A DNA stretch of 64,000 bases from the NCBI GenBank assembly GCA_038501785.1, contig JBAMJR010000047.1, positions 5,601,001-5,665,000 of the forward strand, in the 5' to 3' direction. Below, one piece after another: positions 1 to 11,640 of this stretch (its first letter is position 1; each line of letters opens with the position of its first letter). The position numbers and the translations under genes were made by a program. Source of the stretch: Myoxocephalus aenaeus (Eukaryota > Chordata > Actinopteri > Perciformes > Cottidae). The notes below the pieces were generated by a model. It saw nothing but the letters and a program-made list of their open reading frames with translations. It did not search any database and had not been told where the DNA came from.

Positions 1-439
1 AAAAAAACGTTAATGATGCCCCAGTTGCTAGGAGCGTAAATCGTAGGGAAAGCTATTACAATATACTTAAAGTGAACATTTAGCCTATATGTTTGTGTTT
101 TCCTCATTATGTTGAAGACAACCTATTCTTTAAACCCATCCGCCCGAGTGTTTATTGTGATTATTATTGCATATTTGGATGATTTAGGTCTTAATCTTTC
201 TAAAGAGGTGCAGTATTACTCTGGGGCCTGATGGGAAGTCACCAAAAATACAATTCAAAAAACAATTCAAAAAACTTTTTTAAAGGCAAGGAGTTGCTGA
301 TTCTTTAGAGATCAAGGACAATGGGGGCTGGTATTCATATCAAGGTCATATGAGCTGTAGAACACCTGTAGAAGCCCTCGGGTACCCCTATTGGGGGACC
401 CTAGGGCTGATGAGGCTAAGGAACATTGGGTGTCAAGCC
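1..439. other. Window edge, no gene seen
   Basis: AT-rich sequence with short A- and T-runs. No reading frame, RNA gene or recognisable repeat was found before the dispersed repeat that starts near 440, though that repeat may extend leftward in more diverged form from about 350. Confidence 0.5.
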
Positions 440-640
440 TGTAGGAGAACTATGGTGGCCGCCTTCAAAACGGGAAAACGAAAATGCCTCCATCTAGAGA
501 TAGTTTTTGGTTGGTCCTTTCTGGGCTGCTGTAGACACATGGCAGTTTTTAGGTGATTATACAATAAAGAAAACATGTTTCTCAATGTTATATTCCATTT
601 CGGTGAATAGAGTCCTCTAAATGCAGCGGGCTTCCTTTTA
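440..640 (+). repeat. Decayed teleost dispersed repeat (TATGGTGGCCGCC family)
   Basis: The run contains, in order, TATGGTGGCCGCCTTC, CCATCTAGAGATAG, GGTCCTTTCTGGGCTGCTG, AGGTGATTATACA and TATATTCCATTTC, then a TCCTCTAAATGC end. I recognise this order from a very common fish interspersed repeat. Divergence is substantial, so it is an old copy. No terminal repeat or target duplication was identified. Confidence 0.6.
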
Positions 641-2604
641 ATACATTTTGTTTCGTGACCCCAATTGTGTGAGAGGTGGTCCTTTAATTGAAGTGCACAC
701 TTAAAGGGCCAATCAATAAAATTTGAGTTTTTCACCGAACAGAATTGCAATCTGATAATGCAATACAACACATTTAATATTCTGATAAGAATAAGTCCTT
801 GCTGTTAAGCCCTTGAAAGCAACCTTTTCGTCTTCATAAAAACTGATTCCTGGTCATAACAGACCACCATCTTTGATAGCATAAATGTACTCTACGGGCT
901 GCACCGGACTCGACCTGAACCATAATGGAAAATCGATATCTCACGACTCTCACCCACTTAAGCTGTGCTCTCTCACCTGTATTTCTTCTCCTCTATACAT
1001 TTTTGTATTTCTTATTCAAACAAGCGATCTCTCAAAATTCCGTAGCCAAAAACAAGTTAATTCTTCAGGGGGAACACTGATGATCTTTTAAAGCACACAG
1101 GAGCAGACAACGATATGATTGATGCTGAACACGCAGCGGTGCTCGTCTCCCACGTAATGGAGATTTCAAATGAATCCGTTTGTTTGCTGTCCAATAAATT
1201 CCCTTGCAGGGGGAGCTGTGAGAGTTGTGGCGTTCTGGCACTTTACAGTGAGGATGATAAAAATAAATCCTGCACAATCTTTCTTTGATTTCATCATTCT
1301 CTTTAGCGCAGATTAGTAAATAACATCGTAATGATGAGGGCAAGAGCAGTGATTACAAGTAGCAGTTGAGTGCCAGAGTTGCATGTAGGAAGAATGTCAT
1401 CTCTGGCAGCTACAATTTAAAACTGACACTCAAAACTTGTTAAACCAATTAGCACATCCAGTTCTGTCCGGGGCAAATGACAGAGCTCAGGCCGGAGAGG
1501 AGCCTAATGGCCATAACTGTTCAAAAACGGTCCAGGCCTCTCGGGTCAGTGCTCTCAGTGTACACAGAACACTAAAATGGGCAATTATCTGTTTCCGGGG
1601 ACAAACTTTGCTTTAATCAATCAAGTGTTTTCTGAAAGGGAACGCGTTGGCGTCGGTCGGGGAAACTTTCTCATCTCCATAGCTCAGATCTCAGGTGACT
1701 GATTAAACCGTCCGTGTCTCGGAAGCAGGGGACTCGTAGAAACAGTCAGTTGTGTTCACCGATGAACTTTGACTGACTCCTCCAGCTCGGTCGCAGTCGT
1801 GCAGGTTTTGAATGGCGCAGTAATATATTGCATAAAACGCCCGCTTTGTGGCGCCTATTGATCAGCTCTGCAGACATTTCTCTTATTTCTTTGAATATTG
1901 CATAAAACGCATCGCAGTTTTTTTCTTTCTTTAACTGTTGTTGTTGACAGAATGAAGAACGAGGATGAGAGGAAGCCCATAGACATTTCCACCAAAAGAG
2001 GACATAGGGGGGCATTTCTGATACTTTATCCATTTTAAATGTGTCCCCATACATTTTCTCTATATGTCCAGGTTGGATTCATTAAGTTTTGTAGGTGTTG
2101 CTGAGTTCAAAACAGTTTTTTGTCTGACCCCTCACTGGAAAGCCAATGTGTTCTAAGATTGCATTTTGGCCAATTCATTCCGCCTCTTTTGCTCTTCACA
2201 GAGAATGTTGACCTGCATGCAACCAAAGCCCGCTCAACCGTGATTAGTCAATACCACTCGGACTACAAACGTGCACATGTTTTGGTTTTGTAAAGATGTA
2301 AATATTTTTGGGAAAATGGTATGTCTCTTCTTGACTAAGATCCTGAACCATGTAGTTCCATGCACTCCTGCAGTGCTGCTTCTAAATGGCTTTTCCACAC
2401 TGGAATTATCACAGCATCAAAAACACACCTTACTAACCGGCCTGACAGCCGCAAAAAAAGTTCTAGCAATGCGTTGGAGTCCACCTCATACCCTTACGAA
2501 ACCCCAGTGGTTAGCTAGTTATCTTAATGTGGTGAACATGGAACTCTCAATAGCTAGAATACATGGCACTAACGAAAAAAACTATCTTATCCTGGTCTAC
2601 GGCT
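641..2604. other. Intergenic, no gene seen
   Basis: Several short reading frames on both strands resemble no known protein and lack splice context. The stretch 1440-1730 is low in repeats and has the look of old unique sequence. A 16-bp direct repeat lies at 1825-1840 and 1895-1910. Confidence 0.5.
1825..1910 (+). repeat. Pair of identical 16-bp direct repeats
   Basis: ATATTGCATAAAACGC occurs at 1825-1840 and again at 1895-1910, 70 bases apart, in otherwise unrelated sequence. The core holds TTGCATAA (C/EBP-like) and CATAAA (caudal/posterior Hox-like). Confidence 0.7.
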
Positions 2605-4298
2605 TTAACCCTCTGAGGTCGGCGCCCGCGTCGAAGCGTTACACCAGGTGTCTAAATGTTTAATAAAATTATATCATCACAATAATACGTCACATAAATA
2701 TGGTTAACAATCTGGCGGATAGATATGGTTTCCACTTCCGCGTCTGAGCATCTAAACATGGACATGAGGCGTGCAAAGCTTCACTGTGAGTAAGAAGGTG
2801 CCAAGCAAAGAGTCCTGAGCAGAGCTATATTGGAGGGGACAGACGGAGCAGCTTCAGAGCCTGAAGGATTCACTAACAAGGAGCTAGCCGGAGCTAACGG
2901 GCCAGATAGCTGGCCACAGCGTTTCTGTGAGACTGAACGGTGAGTAATCAATTGTTGAATCTATCACGTTAACTTGTTACAGTGAACATAGTACGACCAG
3001 TAGTGCTGGACCTCCATTATATGTTTGTAAGACAGTAAATAACGTGTGTTGACGAGAGCTACGAGCGATTAGCACGTCGGTAAATAGTTCCGTGTTGGCT
3101 GTTATCATCCGTATATATGACTAAACGGGGCATAATCAATTGTGTCTCTATCACCGTTAACTTTCTTACAGTGAACATAGTACGACCAGTAGTGTTGGAC
3201 CTCCATTATATGTTTGTAAGACAGTAAATAACGTGTGTTGACGAGAGCTACGTAGCGGTTAGCACGTCAGTACACAGTGCCGTTTTGGCTGTTATCATCC
3301 GTATATATGACTAAACGGGGCATAATCAATTGTGTCTCTATCACCGTTAACTTTCTTACAGTGAACATAGTACGACCAGTAGTGTTGGACCTCCATTATA
3401 TGTTTGTAAGACAGTAAATAACGTGTGTTGACGAGAGCTACGTAGCGGTTAGCACGTCAGTACACAGTGCCGTTTTGGCTGTTATCATCCGTATATATGA
3501 CTAAACGGGGCATAATCAATTGTGTCTCTATCACCGTTAACTTTCTTACAGTGAACATAGTACGACCAGTAGTGTTGGACCTCCATTATATGTTTGTAAG
3601 ACAGTAAATAACGTGTGTTGACGAGAGCTACGAGCGGTTAGCACGTCGGTAAATAGTTCCGTGTTGGCTGTTATCTTCCGTGTCTATGACTGAACGGTGC
3701 ATAATCAACTGTTGTCTCTATCACGTTAACTTTCTTACAGTGAACTCATACTGACTGTATTAATGTATTTTACAGAGTGGATTCAGAGCTGTGAGGGTCC
3801 AGAGGACAACATGCAGCATCGCTGCAGCAGCCTCCCTGTCCGTCTGCCTGCCTGAACACATCACCTAGCAGGCCGCAAAGCCAGCCACAGCTCATCATCC
3901 CCACCATATAATAATAAAAAATTTTAGACATTAAATTACATGTGTCTACCATTTTATTCATATATTCCACTGCTTTTGTGAACCTAAGACCTTTTGGTAA
4001 ACCAATTTCCATCACCAAAACCGCTATCCCACATGAGTAAAGTTATGTTTTCACAACAAATATGAGACATTTCCAAAATCAAGATTCAATTTTTCAGCTT
4101 TAGTCATATTTTCATATTTACACTTGTGCCTTTGGGACAATGGTGCCTCATTATATAGATAGCTGAGATTGTTCTGTATTTTTTGATATACAACACATGA
4201 TTTTGTATCATATGCTAGTGACTTTAAAAAGGGGAATTTAAAAAGTATGTAAAATCAAGAAAAATCAAGAAATTGACCACCAGACCTCCAAGTGTTAA
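2605..4298. mobile_element. piggyBac-like non-autonomous DNA transposon
   Basis: The element is bounded by TTAA at 2605-2608 and TTAA at 4295-4298, the target duplication typical of piggyBac elements. Its ends form an imperfect inverted repeat: CCCTCTGAGGTC on the left and CACTTGGAGGTC on the right (read inward), matching at 9 of 12 positions. No transposase is present. Inside are a 190-bp tandem array (2933-3745), a splice-donor-like site, an acceptor-like site and an AATAAA. The superfamily call rests on TTAA and the short end match only. A chance pairing of two TTAA sites cannot be excluded. Confidence 0.5.
2933..3745 (+). repeat. 190-bp tandem repeat array, four full units plus a partial
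   Basis: Units start at 2933, 3121, 3311, 3501 and 3690, giving periods of 188, 190, 190 and 189. Units 2 and 3 appear identical over 190 bases. Unit 4 matches them for its first two thirds and then switches to a unit-1-like end, a mosaic expected from unequal crossing-over. Each unit holds an acceptor-like TTACAG. Only unit 1 keeps a donor-like GGTGAGTAA. Confidence 0.92.
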
Positions 4299-4409
4299 GC
4301 AAAATTCAATAATGTATGTAATGTATCATAATATAATACATTCCCTTGTATAATATTTGAAGATGTATGAGGGGGGAGGGTGTCGCTAATAGTGGGAGGG
4401 GGGTAATTA

Positions 4410-4568
4410 ACACTGTGTGTGTATATATATATATATAATATATATGCGTGTACATGTATATATGAGGGTGTATATGTGCGTATATACATATGTATGTATA
4501 CACCCTTATGTTTTTATTTGTATGATTATGTGCATGTCTATCTTTATGTACATATATTGTGCACATCT
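4410..4568. repeat. Impure TG/TA microsatellite
   Basis: Starts as (TG)n/(TA)n and decays into TATATG-rich sequence. The overlapping frames here that read as Tyr/Ile/His-rich peptides are artefacts of the repeat. Confidence 0.9.
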
Positions 4569-6598
4569 TTTCTTTATATGCATATCTAGAAAATCAATAA
4601 AAATGTAATCACAAAAAATAAAAATAAATTATAGTTTGTTTTAAATTAAACACAAGGTAAGAAAAAAATATTGAACAAGTAGGAGTTTCGTCGTGGATTC
4701 TTTCTCTAAACTCTAAAAAACACAGAAAATAGCAATGGAACAACCTCTGTGTCCTAAACTACAGGTGGGATAATTGTAATTTAATAGATAATTGGATAAT
4801 ATAACCAGTGTCCCCAGCATATGGGTAATGTTAACGCAAAAAAGAACTAAAGACCCTAATGAACAAGTTGTTACTCAAAGCTCCGAGAACAAAAAGCCGC
4901 CAGCAGTACGGACAGTAAAGGTATCAAATGAGCTCCTTGAATCAGCTCTGGCTCATTATGGTGTCTTAAAAAAAATGATTTGGCTCTTCTTCCTTGCTCT
5001 GCAAAATGTTCTTTGGAGGAATTAGATGAACATTTAATGATTGGAAAAAAGGATGAGAGGGAACAACTGGACTTAAGTGATGCTACAACTGGCGTGCGAA
5101 TGACTTTGCAATTTTTGGGCGGTGAAACAACCCAGTTTTAAGAGCCATGTGCTATGAATACTTTGCATGACTGTGAAACCACTGTTAACTTGTCCACAGT
5201 GTTCACAATAAATCCCCAAAAGACATGTATCCATTTAGCCAGATGGAGACGGCTGTTACACAACATCAAGTAGTCTCCAGGAGTGTCCATTAAAGAGCGG
5301 TCCAATTAGGCTTTACTCCGGGTTTCATCTAATATTGCCCATCAGTGCCACGAGCTGCTACTTACCACTCATTTCCAAGACACTCTTCATCTGCCGCACA
5401 TGTGGTCATCACTGACGCTAAGGACCATTTATTACATTTCATGAAGACTTTTAATAGACTGGAGAATTCATTTCACCTTTTCAGTAATGACTCGTGAGAG
5501 AGTCTAGAAGGCTTGACTAATTTCCACTAGATAATAGATTTTATCCATTTCGTCCTCTCGTTTTGGTGGGGTTCTCTGACAGGATGACGGAGGGAAGGAG
5601 AGAAGCGAGGAATCAGTCGATTAGTCAGTCAATCAGTTAGTGATTCGGTCAAATAATGCCTCTTCCGTGTGTTGTTTGAAAATGCACCTCCCTGCCTGGG
5701 ATGAAAATGAAAATAATGCATGCTTAAATGACGCTTCATTCTGTGTCACAATTTGCATTTAATTTGAACATCCAGCAGAACAAACAGGAGCCAACAACGA
5801 CATGAGATGACATCTGTGATTGTCATCACTGAATCTACCTGCTTCTGGCCACCTTCCTCCACCTTTTATCATTCAACCTTTTTTACCCTCCCCCTCTCTT
5901 CTGCCACTCACTCTTTCAAGTGTCCACATGATTAATCACTACATTATATCCATTTACCACTCGCGAGCTACAGTACCAACATAATCCACGAAGAGTAATT
6001 CAGGGCTCAGAAAATAGAAAGAAACTCCCCCTTTTTCTACAAGCCCCTTTTCTTGCTCACTATGTCCTCATTAATTTTAGCAAAGAGGCCTGTCAGCTGG
6101 GATAGTACATTATCCATTCATCACCGCGTCATACTCAGCCGGCGCCATATATTGGCTGAAAGAAAAGGTCAAACAACAAAATGTTGCAACCTAAAGTGTG
6201 CCATTCAGCATTTTAATTAACAAGCCATGCCCAATGAAAAATGAATGAGCTGGGAGTAGTGAAAAAAAGGCTTTGTATAGCCTTGAGCACAGACATAATG
6301 ATAATGCACAAAGTCCCTGAATACAATGAAACAGCTAGCAAGGGATCCCAAGTCAGAGTGGATGAACGGCACAGCAAAAACGGTGTGAAAAGCTCGGTGA
6401 ATGTCATAACTGTCACATGAGATGAATGATTTCCCTGTTCGTTCATTCAACACTGTGACTTTGTATCCCACAAACATTTAAAAACTCAATTAGAGTGGCT
6501 TTTATTTGTCAGCGACATTGGCTCAGGAGCAAATGATGATGAGAGTGTTACAAATGTACACACAGTGCATTGGGTAGTGATGAAACAGAGTGAAAAGT

Positions 6599-6619
6599 TT
6601 CAGCACCTTGGACAGCGCA
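6599..6619 (+). promoter_or_regulatory. Near-consensus RE1/NRSE (REST binding site)
   Basis: The left half is TTCAGCACC, then a 2-base spacer TT, then the right half GGACAGCGC. Both half-sites match the canonical RE1 exactly and have the canonical spacing. Only the tolerant spacer and the last base differ. REST recruits corepressors to silence neuronal genes in non-neuronal cells. The nearest gene is slitrk6, 46.7 kb to the right, so a link is plausible but inferred. Confidence 0.65.
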
Positions 6620-7597
6620 ACATGGTGTAATACAGATGCCAATATAAGCCCAGAATGAAGTACTGACATGATGGGTTTTTTCTTCTTCTTCATATTCACC
6701 CTTTGAAATGAAATGTACCTCGAAATAAGTTCATTTTTCTGTCGCAGTGCCTCTGACTAGTAAAATGTATTACATTCTCTAAGGTTTTCTTCATTTAAAT
6801 ATGTCATCGGGACCTACATAATCATTTATCACCGTAGTTTAGGTTTGTACCAAAGGCTCAAAATCCATGGACCATAATTTGTTTTCATCTGAATGAAGAA
6901 AAACCTTTAACCACATTTTTAAGTAAATTGTCAAAATAATTCAATCTACTAATCTATCCACAACTGAGAATTGAAGTTGGGTGCATTAACTCTCCATTCG
7001 GGGGTTAATGAATTAATGCAAAAGATGAGTGTGCATGAGTGGTGTAAGTATTTATTTAAGGAGTGTTACAGTCTTCCCGTCAGCCTACACTTACCTGATG
7101 TTTTTGTCTGCTGCCATTTAAATATCGTGCTTCATGCATGTCACCATGTATTCTCTTAGTCTCTTTCAACTGAAATTTGTTGTATTTCGCCTTTATCAAT
7201 CCATCAACTTTTCCACATCAACCATAGCTTTTTTTGTTGTATTTCAAGTCGGCTTATATGCATAAAAGAAAAACACTAAAAGAGAATGGATGTATTTCCA
7301 GACATATTCACAGGATGTTTCAAAGTCAATTCTCACATCTATGTCTGACATTTGAAATTTCCCATCCGATATCCCATCATATATCACCTCTGATATATAA
7401 CTGGTGTCAGCTTATGAACTCCCAGAAACAATGAAACTGCTCTGTAATTACAATTCACGGAACACCCGAATGCCAAAGAAAATATATTGTATCGAAGAAG
7501 AAGAATTTGACATTGATGATTTAACGACCACGCAGTGAGATGATGGCAGAAGTAATCGTAGAGTTGGTGGACGTGTCCATGAACGTGCAATAGCGTG

Positions 7598-7610
7598 GTT
7601 GCCTAGTGAC
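7598..7610 (+). promoter_or_regulatory. X-box-like RFX half-site pair
   Basis: GTTGCCTAGTGAC matches the RFX X-box GTTGCC-N-AGCAAC pattern at all but two positions of the second arm. It lies 8 bases before a perfect inverted repeat. Weak evidence on its own. Confidence 0.25.
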
Positions 7611-7617
7611 ACTTCAC

Positions 7618-7646
7618 ACTGTAGAATACAACGTGTATTCTACAGT
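7618..7646. repeat. Perfect 13-bp inverted repeat with 3-base spacer
   Basis: ACTGTAGAATACA at 7618-7630 is followed by ACG and then its exact reverse complement at 7634-7646. It could form a hairpin or serve as a dyad protein site. No T-run follows and no gene abuts it. Confidence 0.85.
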
Positions 7647-7692
7647 ATAGACAACGCGTAGTCCATATGTTGTTGCCATGCAAACTCTTCAG

Positions 7693-7960
7693 GTTTATCC
7701 ATTCATTTATTCCCTTTGCCCACTTTTTCATTTTCGGGTCAGGGCTGGAGCCTCTCCCAGCATGCATTCTGTTCTTGGCAGATGGCAGGCAAACACCTTG
7801 AGGAGTCCATCACATGGTTTACACAGATATACAGACAGGTATCCCTATGTCTCCAGCACACTTGACATGCCTTTACAATGTCGGAGGAAGGCTTGAACCC
7901 GCAGGGAGAAGCCTCAAACTCCATCGAAAAGACAATTTGAGCACCAGCATTCATGCGGGA
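7693..7960 (+). repeat. Decayed teleost dispersed repeat (GGGTC...CTGGAGCC family)
   Basis: The order of landmarks is that of a very widespread fish repeat: TTTATCCATTCA, CGGGTCAGGGCTGGAGCC, CTCCCAGCATGCATTC, CAGGCAAACACC, GTCCATCACATGGTTTACAC, GGAGGAAGGCTTGAACCCGC and CCTCAAACTCCATCGAAAAG. The copy is old, with many substitutions and indels. Related fragments are at 44721-44785 and 60184-60300. Confidence 0.65.
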
Positions 7961-8261
7961 GAACTGTTCTACTTTATATACTGACCCACCGGACCAAACC
8001 AAGTGATGGATGTCATTTATTTATTAAAATAACAAGGCAGATTATGGCCAATAGGATGGTAATCCCAATTTTGCATTTGGCAATAACAACTGGCAATAAT
8101 AACTAAAAAAAATAGATAAATCTGAGGACTTTGGTGCAAATCCTCTCCGAATTGGAGGAGCTCACCACATGTTCAAACCCTGTAAAGGTCATCGTCCTTT
8201 AACCTTCTGGCATTGCATGACAGCGCGTTATGACACATTACCCACCAAAAATATCCCTGGG

Positions 8262-8320
<59 letters not shown>

Positions 8321-9009
8321 AGGGTTGGTTTGTTGAAATATTCTTGTGCAAAATCCTGAAGACCAACGTGCTCCTGAGAGGAAGAAGAAGCGAAACAACA
8401 GAGCTTTTATTCAGAATCAGAGAAATGTTAGGAACAGAGAACCAGGTTTACGACTGATTACGACACCATATGCTGTCGGCGCGGTGACACGCAGACAGAG
8501 AGGCACTCGAAGCTGACAAGTGATCTGATGAGTGTTTCACTTCAAATAAGGTGTGACACGAATCAAGATCAGACCGGAGTTGCAACAACGGCGTCAGATC
8601 TACTGTCCACTTACAGGCTGTGCATCTGAAGCAACGCGCTGATGATTGATGGAAAGTGACGCCTGACAGTTAATGACATTCACATCAAAACGCTGGAGCA
8701 AGTCTTTGTATGAAATGAGCTATAAATCATATATGATTAGAAAAAAAAGAGGTAAGGTACCATTATCATTTATTTTGATTCATGCTTTCATTCTTTAACT
8801 GCCCCCTTGTTGGAGCGCTGCAGGGATGACGTAAATTAGCGTTACACTGGTCCCCTCCACACAAAGCCAATGGGATTGTTCCATTGGATTTTGGACAATT
8901 GCAGATAACCCAAAACACATCGACTGTGAGACGAGGGAACCGGAAGTGAGCAGATGTAAACACATTTCCAGGCTTTAGGACTCATTCCTGCGCCACTCTC
9001 TGGCGTAAG
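7961..9009. other. Intergenic, no gene; contains a long TG repeat
   Basis: Apart from the (TG)28 at 8263-8318 and short AT-rich runs, nothing recognisable was found. Short minus-strand frames at 8766-9042 lack similarity to known proteins. Confidence 0.5.
8263..8318. repeat. (TG)28 microsatellite
   Basis: A pure 56-base TG run, the longest uninterrupted dinucleotide TG tract in the window. Confidence 0.97.
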
Positions 9010-9295
9010 CACTGCACCGGAAGAAATATTCAGATCTTTCACTGAAGTAAAAGTAGCTTACCGAAACAATAAAATCCATGACGAATAAAAGTCCTGCATT
9101 CAAAATGTAAAGTATTATCAGTAGAAATGTACTCAAAATAAAGTAAAAGCTCTTGTTTTCCCCTGTTACTGATGTAATATAATTTACGTTATTGATACAT
9201 ACTATAGTTGTCAAGTAACTGGTTGAGTAATAAGTAAAACATTTCACTCTGGAGTTTATTTCATTTCTACTTTTACTCATTTCTACTTTTACTAG
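9010..9295 (-). repeat. Decayed teleost dispersed repeat (AAGTAAAAGTA family)
   Basis: Landmarks include GAAATATTCAGATC, CTGAAGTAAAAGTAGC, AAAAGTCCTGCATTCAAAAT, AAAGTATTATCA, AATGTACTCAAA and a closing TTTCTACTTTTACT. This order is that of an abundant fish repeat in which the phrase AAGTAAAAGTA recurs. Orientation is arbitrary. End repeats are not preserved. Confidence 0.6.
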
Positions 9296-11159
9296 GTGTG
9301 ATATTTTATCCAGAGCTCACACTGATCCCTCACGATTTCATTTATGACCTCTCTGAAATCCTGCCGCTTCACCTCCATGACAGTGCGTGCCCTTCTATCC
9401 CCTGAACACCTGAGGACAAATCCTTGGAACAAAAGCTAACATCAGTATGAGGAAAAGGTTGAAGGCAGCAGTTTATTCTCTTTGATCAATAAAAGCATAA
9501 ATAGCGATACCAAAGACGAGAAAGGAATGTAAATGCATTTCATTTTCCAGTTTTAACCTTAACAACACAGATTTTCTGAACGTAGGGCATGATGAAAATC
9601 ATATTCTTCAAGTTCCTTTACTGATGGGATCAGTGCAGGCATAGGGTTATACTGTGGCCTTACCATGCAAGGCAAGTGCTGTGGGATTTCTTTTTTTTTT
9701 TAAAGATGGAGGCGCTTATGGAGTTCTGCTTTCCTGAACTTGCTTTCCTGTGAACTAGATTTGGCTGCGTTTGCTGTTAACCTTTAGTCAATGATATCAT
9801 TTGGGTAAGTGGTGTGTTCTTTTAATTGCTCGCCTTAATTTTAGAACAGCACTCAGTAATTGAAGCTGTAAAAATGTCCTCAGGTGGCTCTGGCCGGCCA
9901 TAAAGGCACACGCATGCACACAGCAACTGGAGGGCAACAGCTTTATGACGGCGCCAGTTAGAGGCCAGTTGAGTTGGTGTCATCCACAGCTATTATATTT
10001 AATGTGTCCAAAGAAATATGTAACCATTGGGAGTAAATGGTCCAAAAAGAAAAAAGGGGAGGAAAGCCAGAGATCACACACAAAAAAATAAAAATAATAA
10101 TAATAACTACATGAATCTCTTTGATGCCGGAAGGACACAAATTATTTAGTTTGCCGGCACAAGAGCTAAACATGTACATGCAGCAGCATATTATTATTCA
10201 TGCTATTAAGGATGTCTTCACACGATGGTAGAAACATTTTAATGGGTTTGAGTGTGAAAACATGAACAGTGGGTAGATGTGAACCCAGAGAGCCACAATG
10301 GACTGCAGGTATACAAGTAATTGATGGTAAAAGGAATGGATTTTTTTTTTTGTGTAAAAGCAAATCATATTCTCTATAAATAGATGAAAAGCACACATTA
10401 AAAGATCAATTTGTGTTGTTATTGTATTTCTAACAAAGCTACGGGAATGAACAATAAATTGACGTTGGGCTTTGGAAATAGAGGCTTAAGAGGAACACTT
10501 CTGGTCTGTGCTTTACCCCGGGCTCTCTCCGATAGAGATATAGAATCAATCATCCAATTGTTACATTTTTAATTAAAACTTCTCACCGCATATGTTAAAT
10601 GCCAAATTCACTTGCAGCGTTTCATTAAACAAAAATTGGACCTCACTGCAGCGTTGCTCTACATGCGGGAAGTCCAGGGTTGATTATGTTGTTTGTTTTT
10701 CATCATTACAGAGGATACTCGTCGGCGAGCCAGGTCCAGGTTCTGGATCTAAAAATCAAATTGTATCGCCTGTGACCTCGAGTGACCATCATTGCTGCTA
10801 AGTTAAATGAAAGCCATGTATCACTATTAGGACAAAGCTACTGCAGTGCATCAAACACTTCCCCTGGTACGTGAATGCCTTTTGTTGCTGCTGTGAAATC
10901 AAAGGCTCATATGCTATTTAACAACATGAATGGATCACATATAACCTTGAATGCTGATATAAAGGGATATTCAAATTGGATAATAAGTTGCATTCCTTTA
11001 AAGGCAGACTCTAGAAATTCTTTAAAATCCAGGAGATTTACAGGAGATAGATTTTGAAATAATGGGCAAAATTGACCCAATAGAGGCCAAGATTTTATAC
11101 TTTAAGTCCTTAGTTAATATTTGATTCTATACGATTATGCAAGCATGTGCACTGTGCTC
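9296..11159. other. Intergenic, no gene seen
   Basis: AT-rich unique-looking sequence with A/T-runs at about 9690 and 10339. Minus-strand frames at 9958-10398 are short, mutually overlapping and unlike known proteins. Confidence 0.5.
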
Positions 11160-11640
11160 TAGACTCATATGTGTCTCATGAACTGTGAAATAAATTTCCA
11201 TGATATTTTGTACATATACATGGTCTCCAGAGATGAATCACACTTTGGTGATCCTCTGACTTTACCTTTTGTACTCGGTTTTGTACTCAGTTGACACTTG
11301 GGCTTTTTGGTAAATGTCTTGACAGCTATTGGATGGATTAGCATGCCTCTTTGTACAGACATGCCTGGTTCCCAGAGGATGAACCTTGATGATGTTGGCA
11401 CCAACAGCAGGTCAGCATGTGTCCATTGGTTTGGGACCAAATACCTTCAAAACTAATTTGATTACCATCACCCTCTGCTGTACTTTGTGTTTAATGCTAA
11501 TTACTTATTGTTAGCATGCTAAGATGGCTAACATGGTTAGCAATATACAGATCAGCATGAGAGCATTTTCATTGGGAGCATGTTTGCACACTAATGGTAC
11601 CAATTAGCTCAAAACATTCATGAGTACAGCCTGACTGTAG
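11160..11640 (+). repeat. Decayed teleost dispersed repeat (GCTATTGGATGGATT / GTTAGCATGCTAA family)
   Basis: Contains GGTGATCCTCTGACTTTACC, GGTAAATGTCTTGACAGC, TATTGGATGGATTAGCATG, CCCAGAGGATGAACC, GACCAAATACCTTCAAAACT, CACCCTCTGCTGTACTTTGT and runs of GTTAGCATGCTAA. I recognise this order, on one strand, as a common fish interspersed repeat that ends in GCTAAC-rich sequence. Old, diverged copy; ends not defined. Confidence 0.6.

Larger units (their letters stand above)
4609..7692. other. Intergenic, no gene; holds an RE1-like site and an inverted repeat
   Basis: No convincing coding sequence. The frame at 4792-5025 is isolated and unlike known proteins. The segments 5230-5480 and 6480-6700 are non-repetitive and look like conserved non-coding DNA. 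The second contains the REST-type site at 6599. An X-box-like site (7598) and a perfect inverted repeat (7618-7646) sit at the right end. Confidence 0.5.

Noticed and set aside
2271..2663. 130-codon + strand frame
   Set aside because: It runs across the left end of the piggyBac-like element, so it cannot be an ancestral gene; no known domain.
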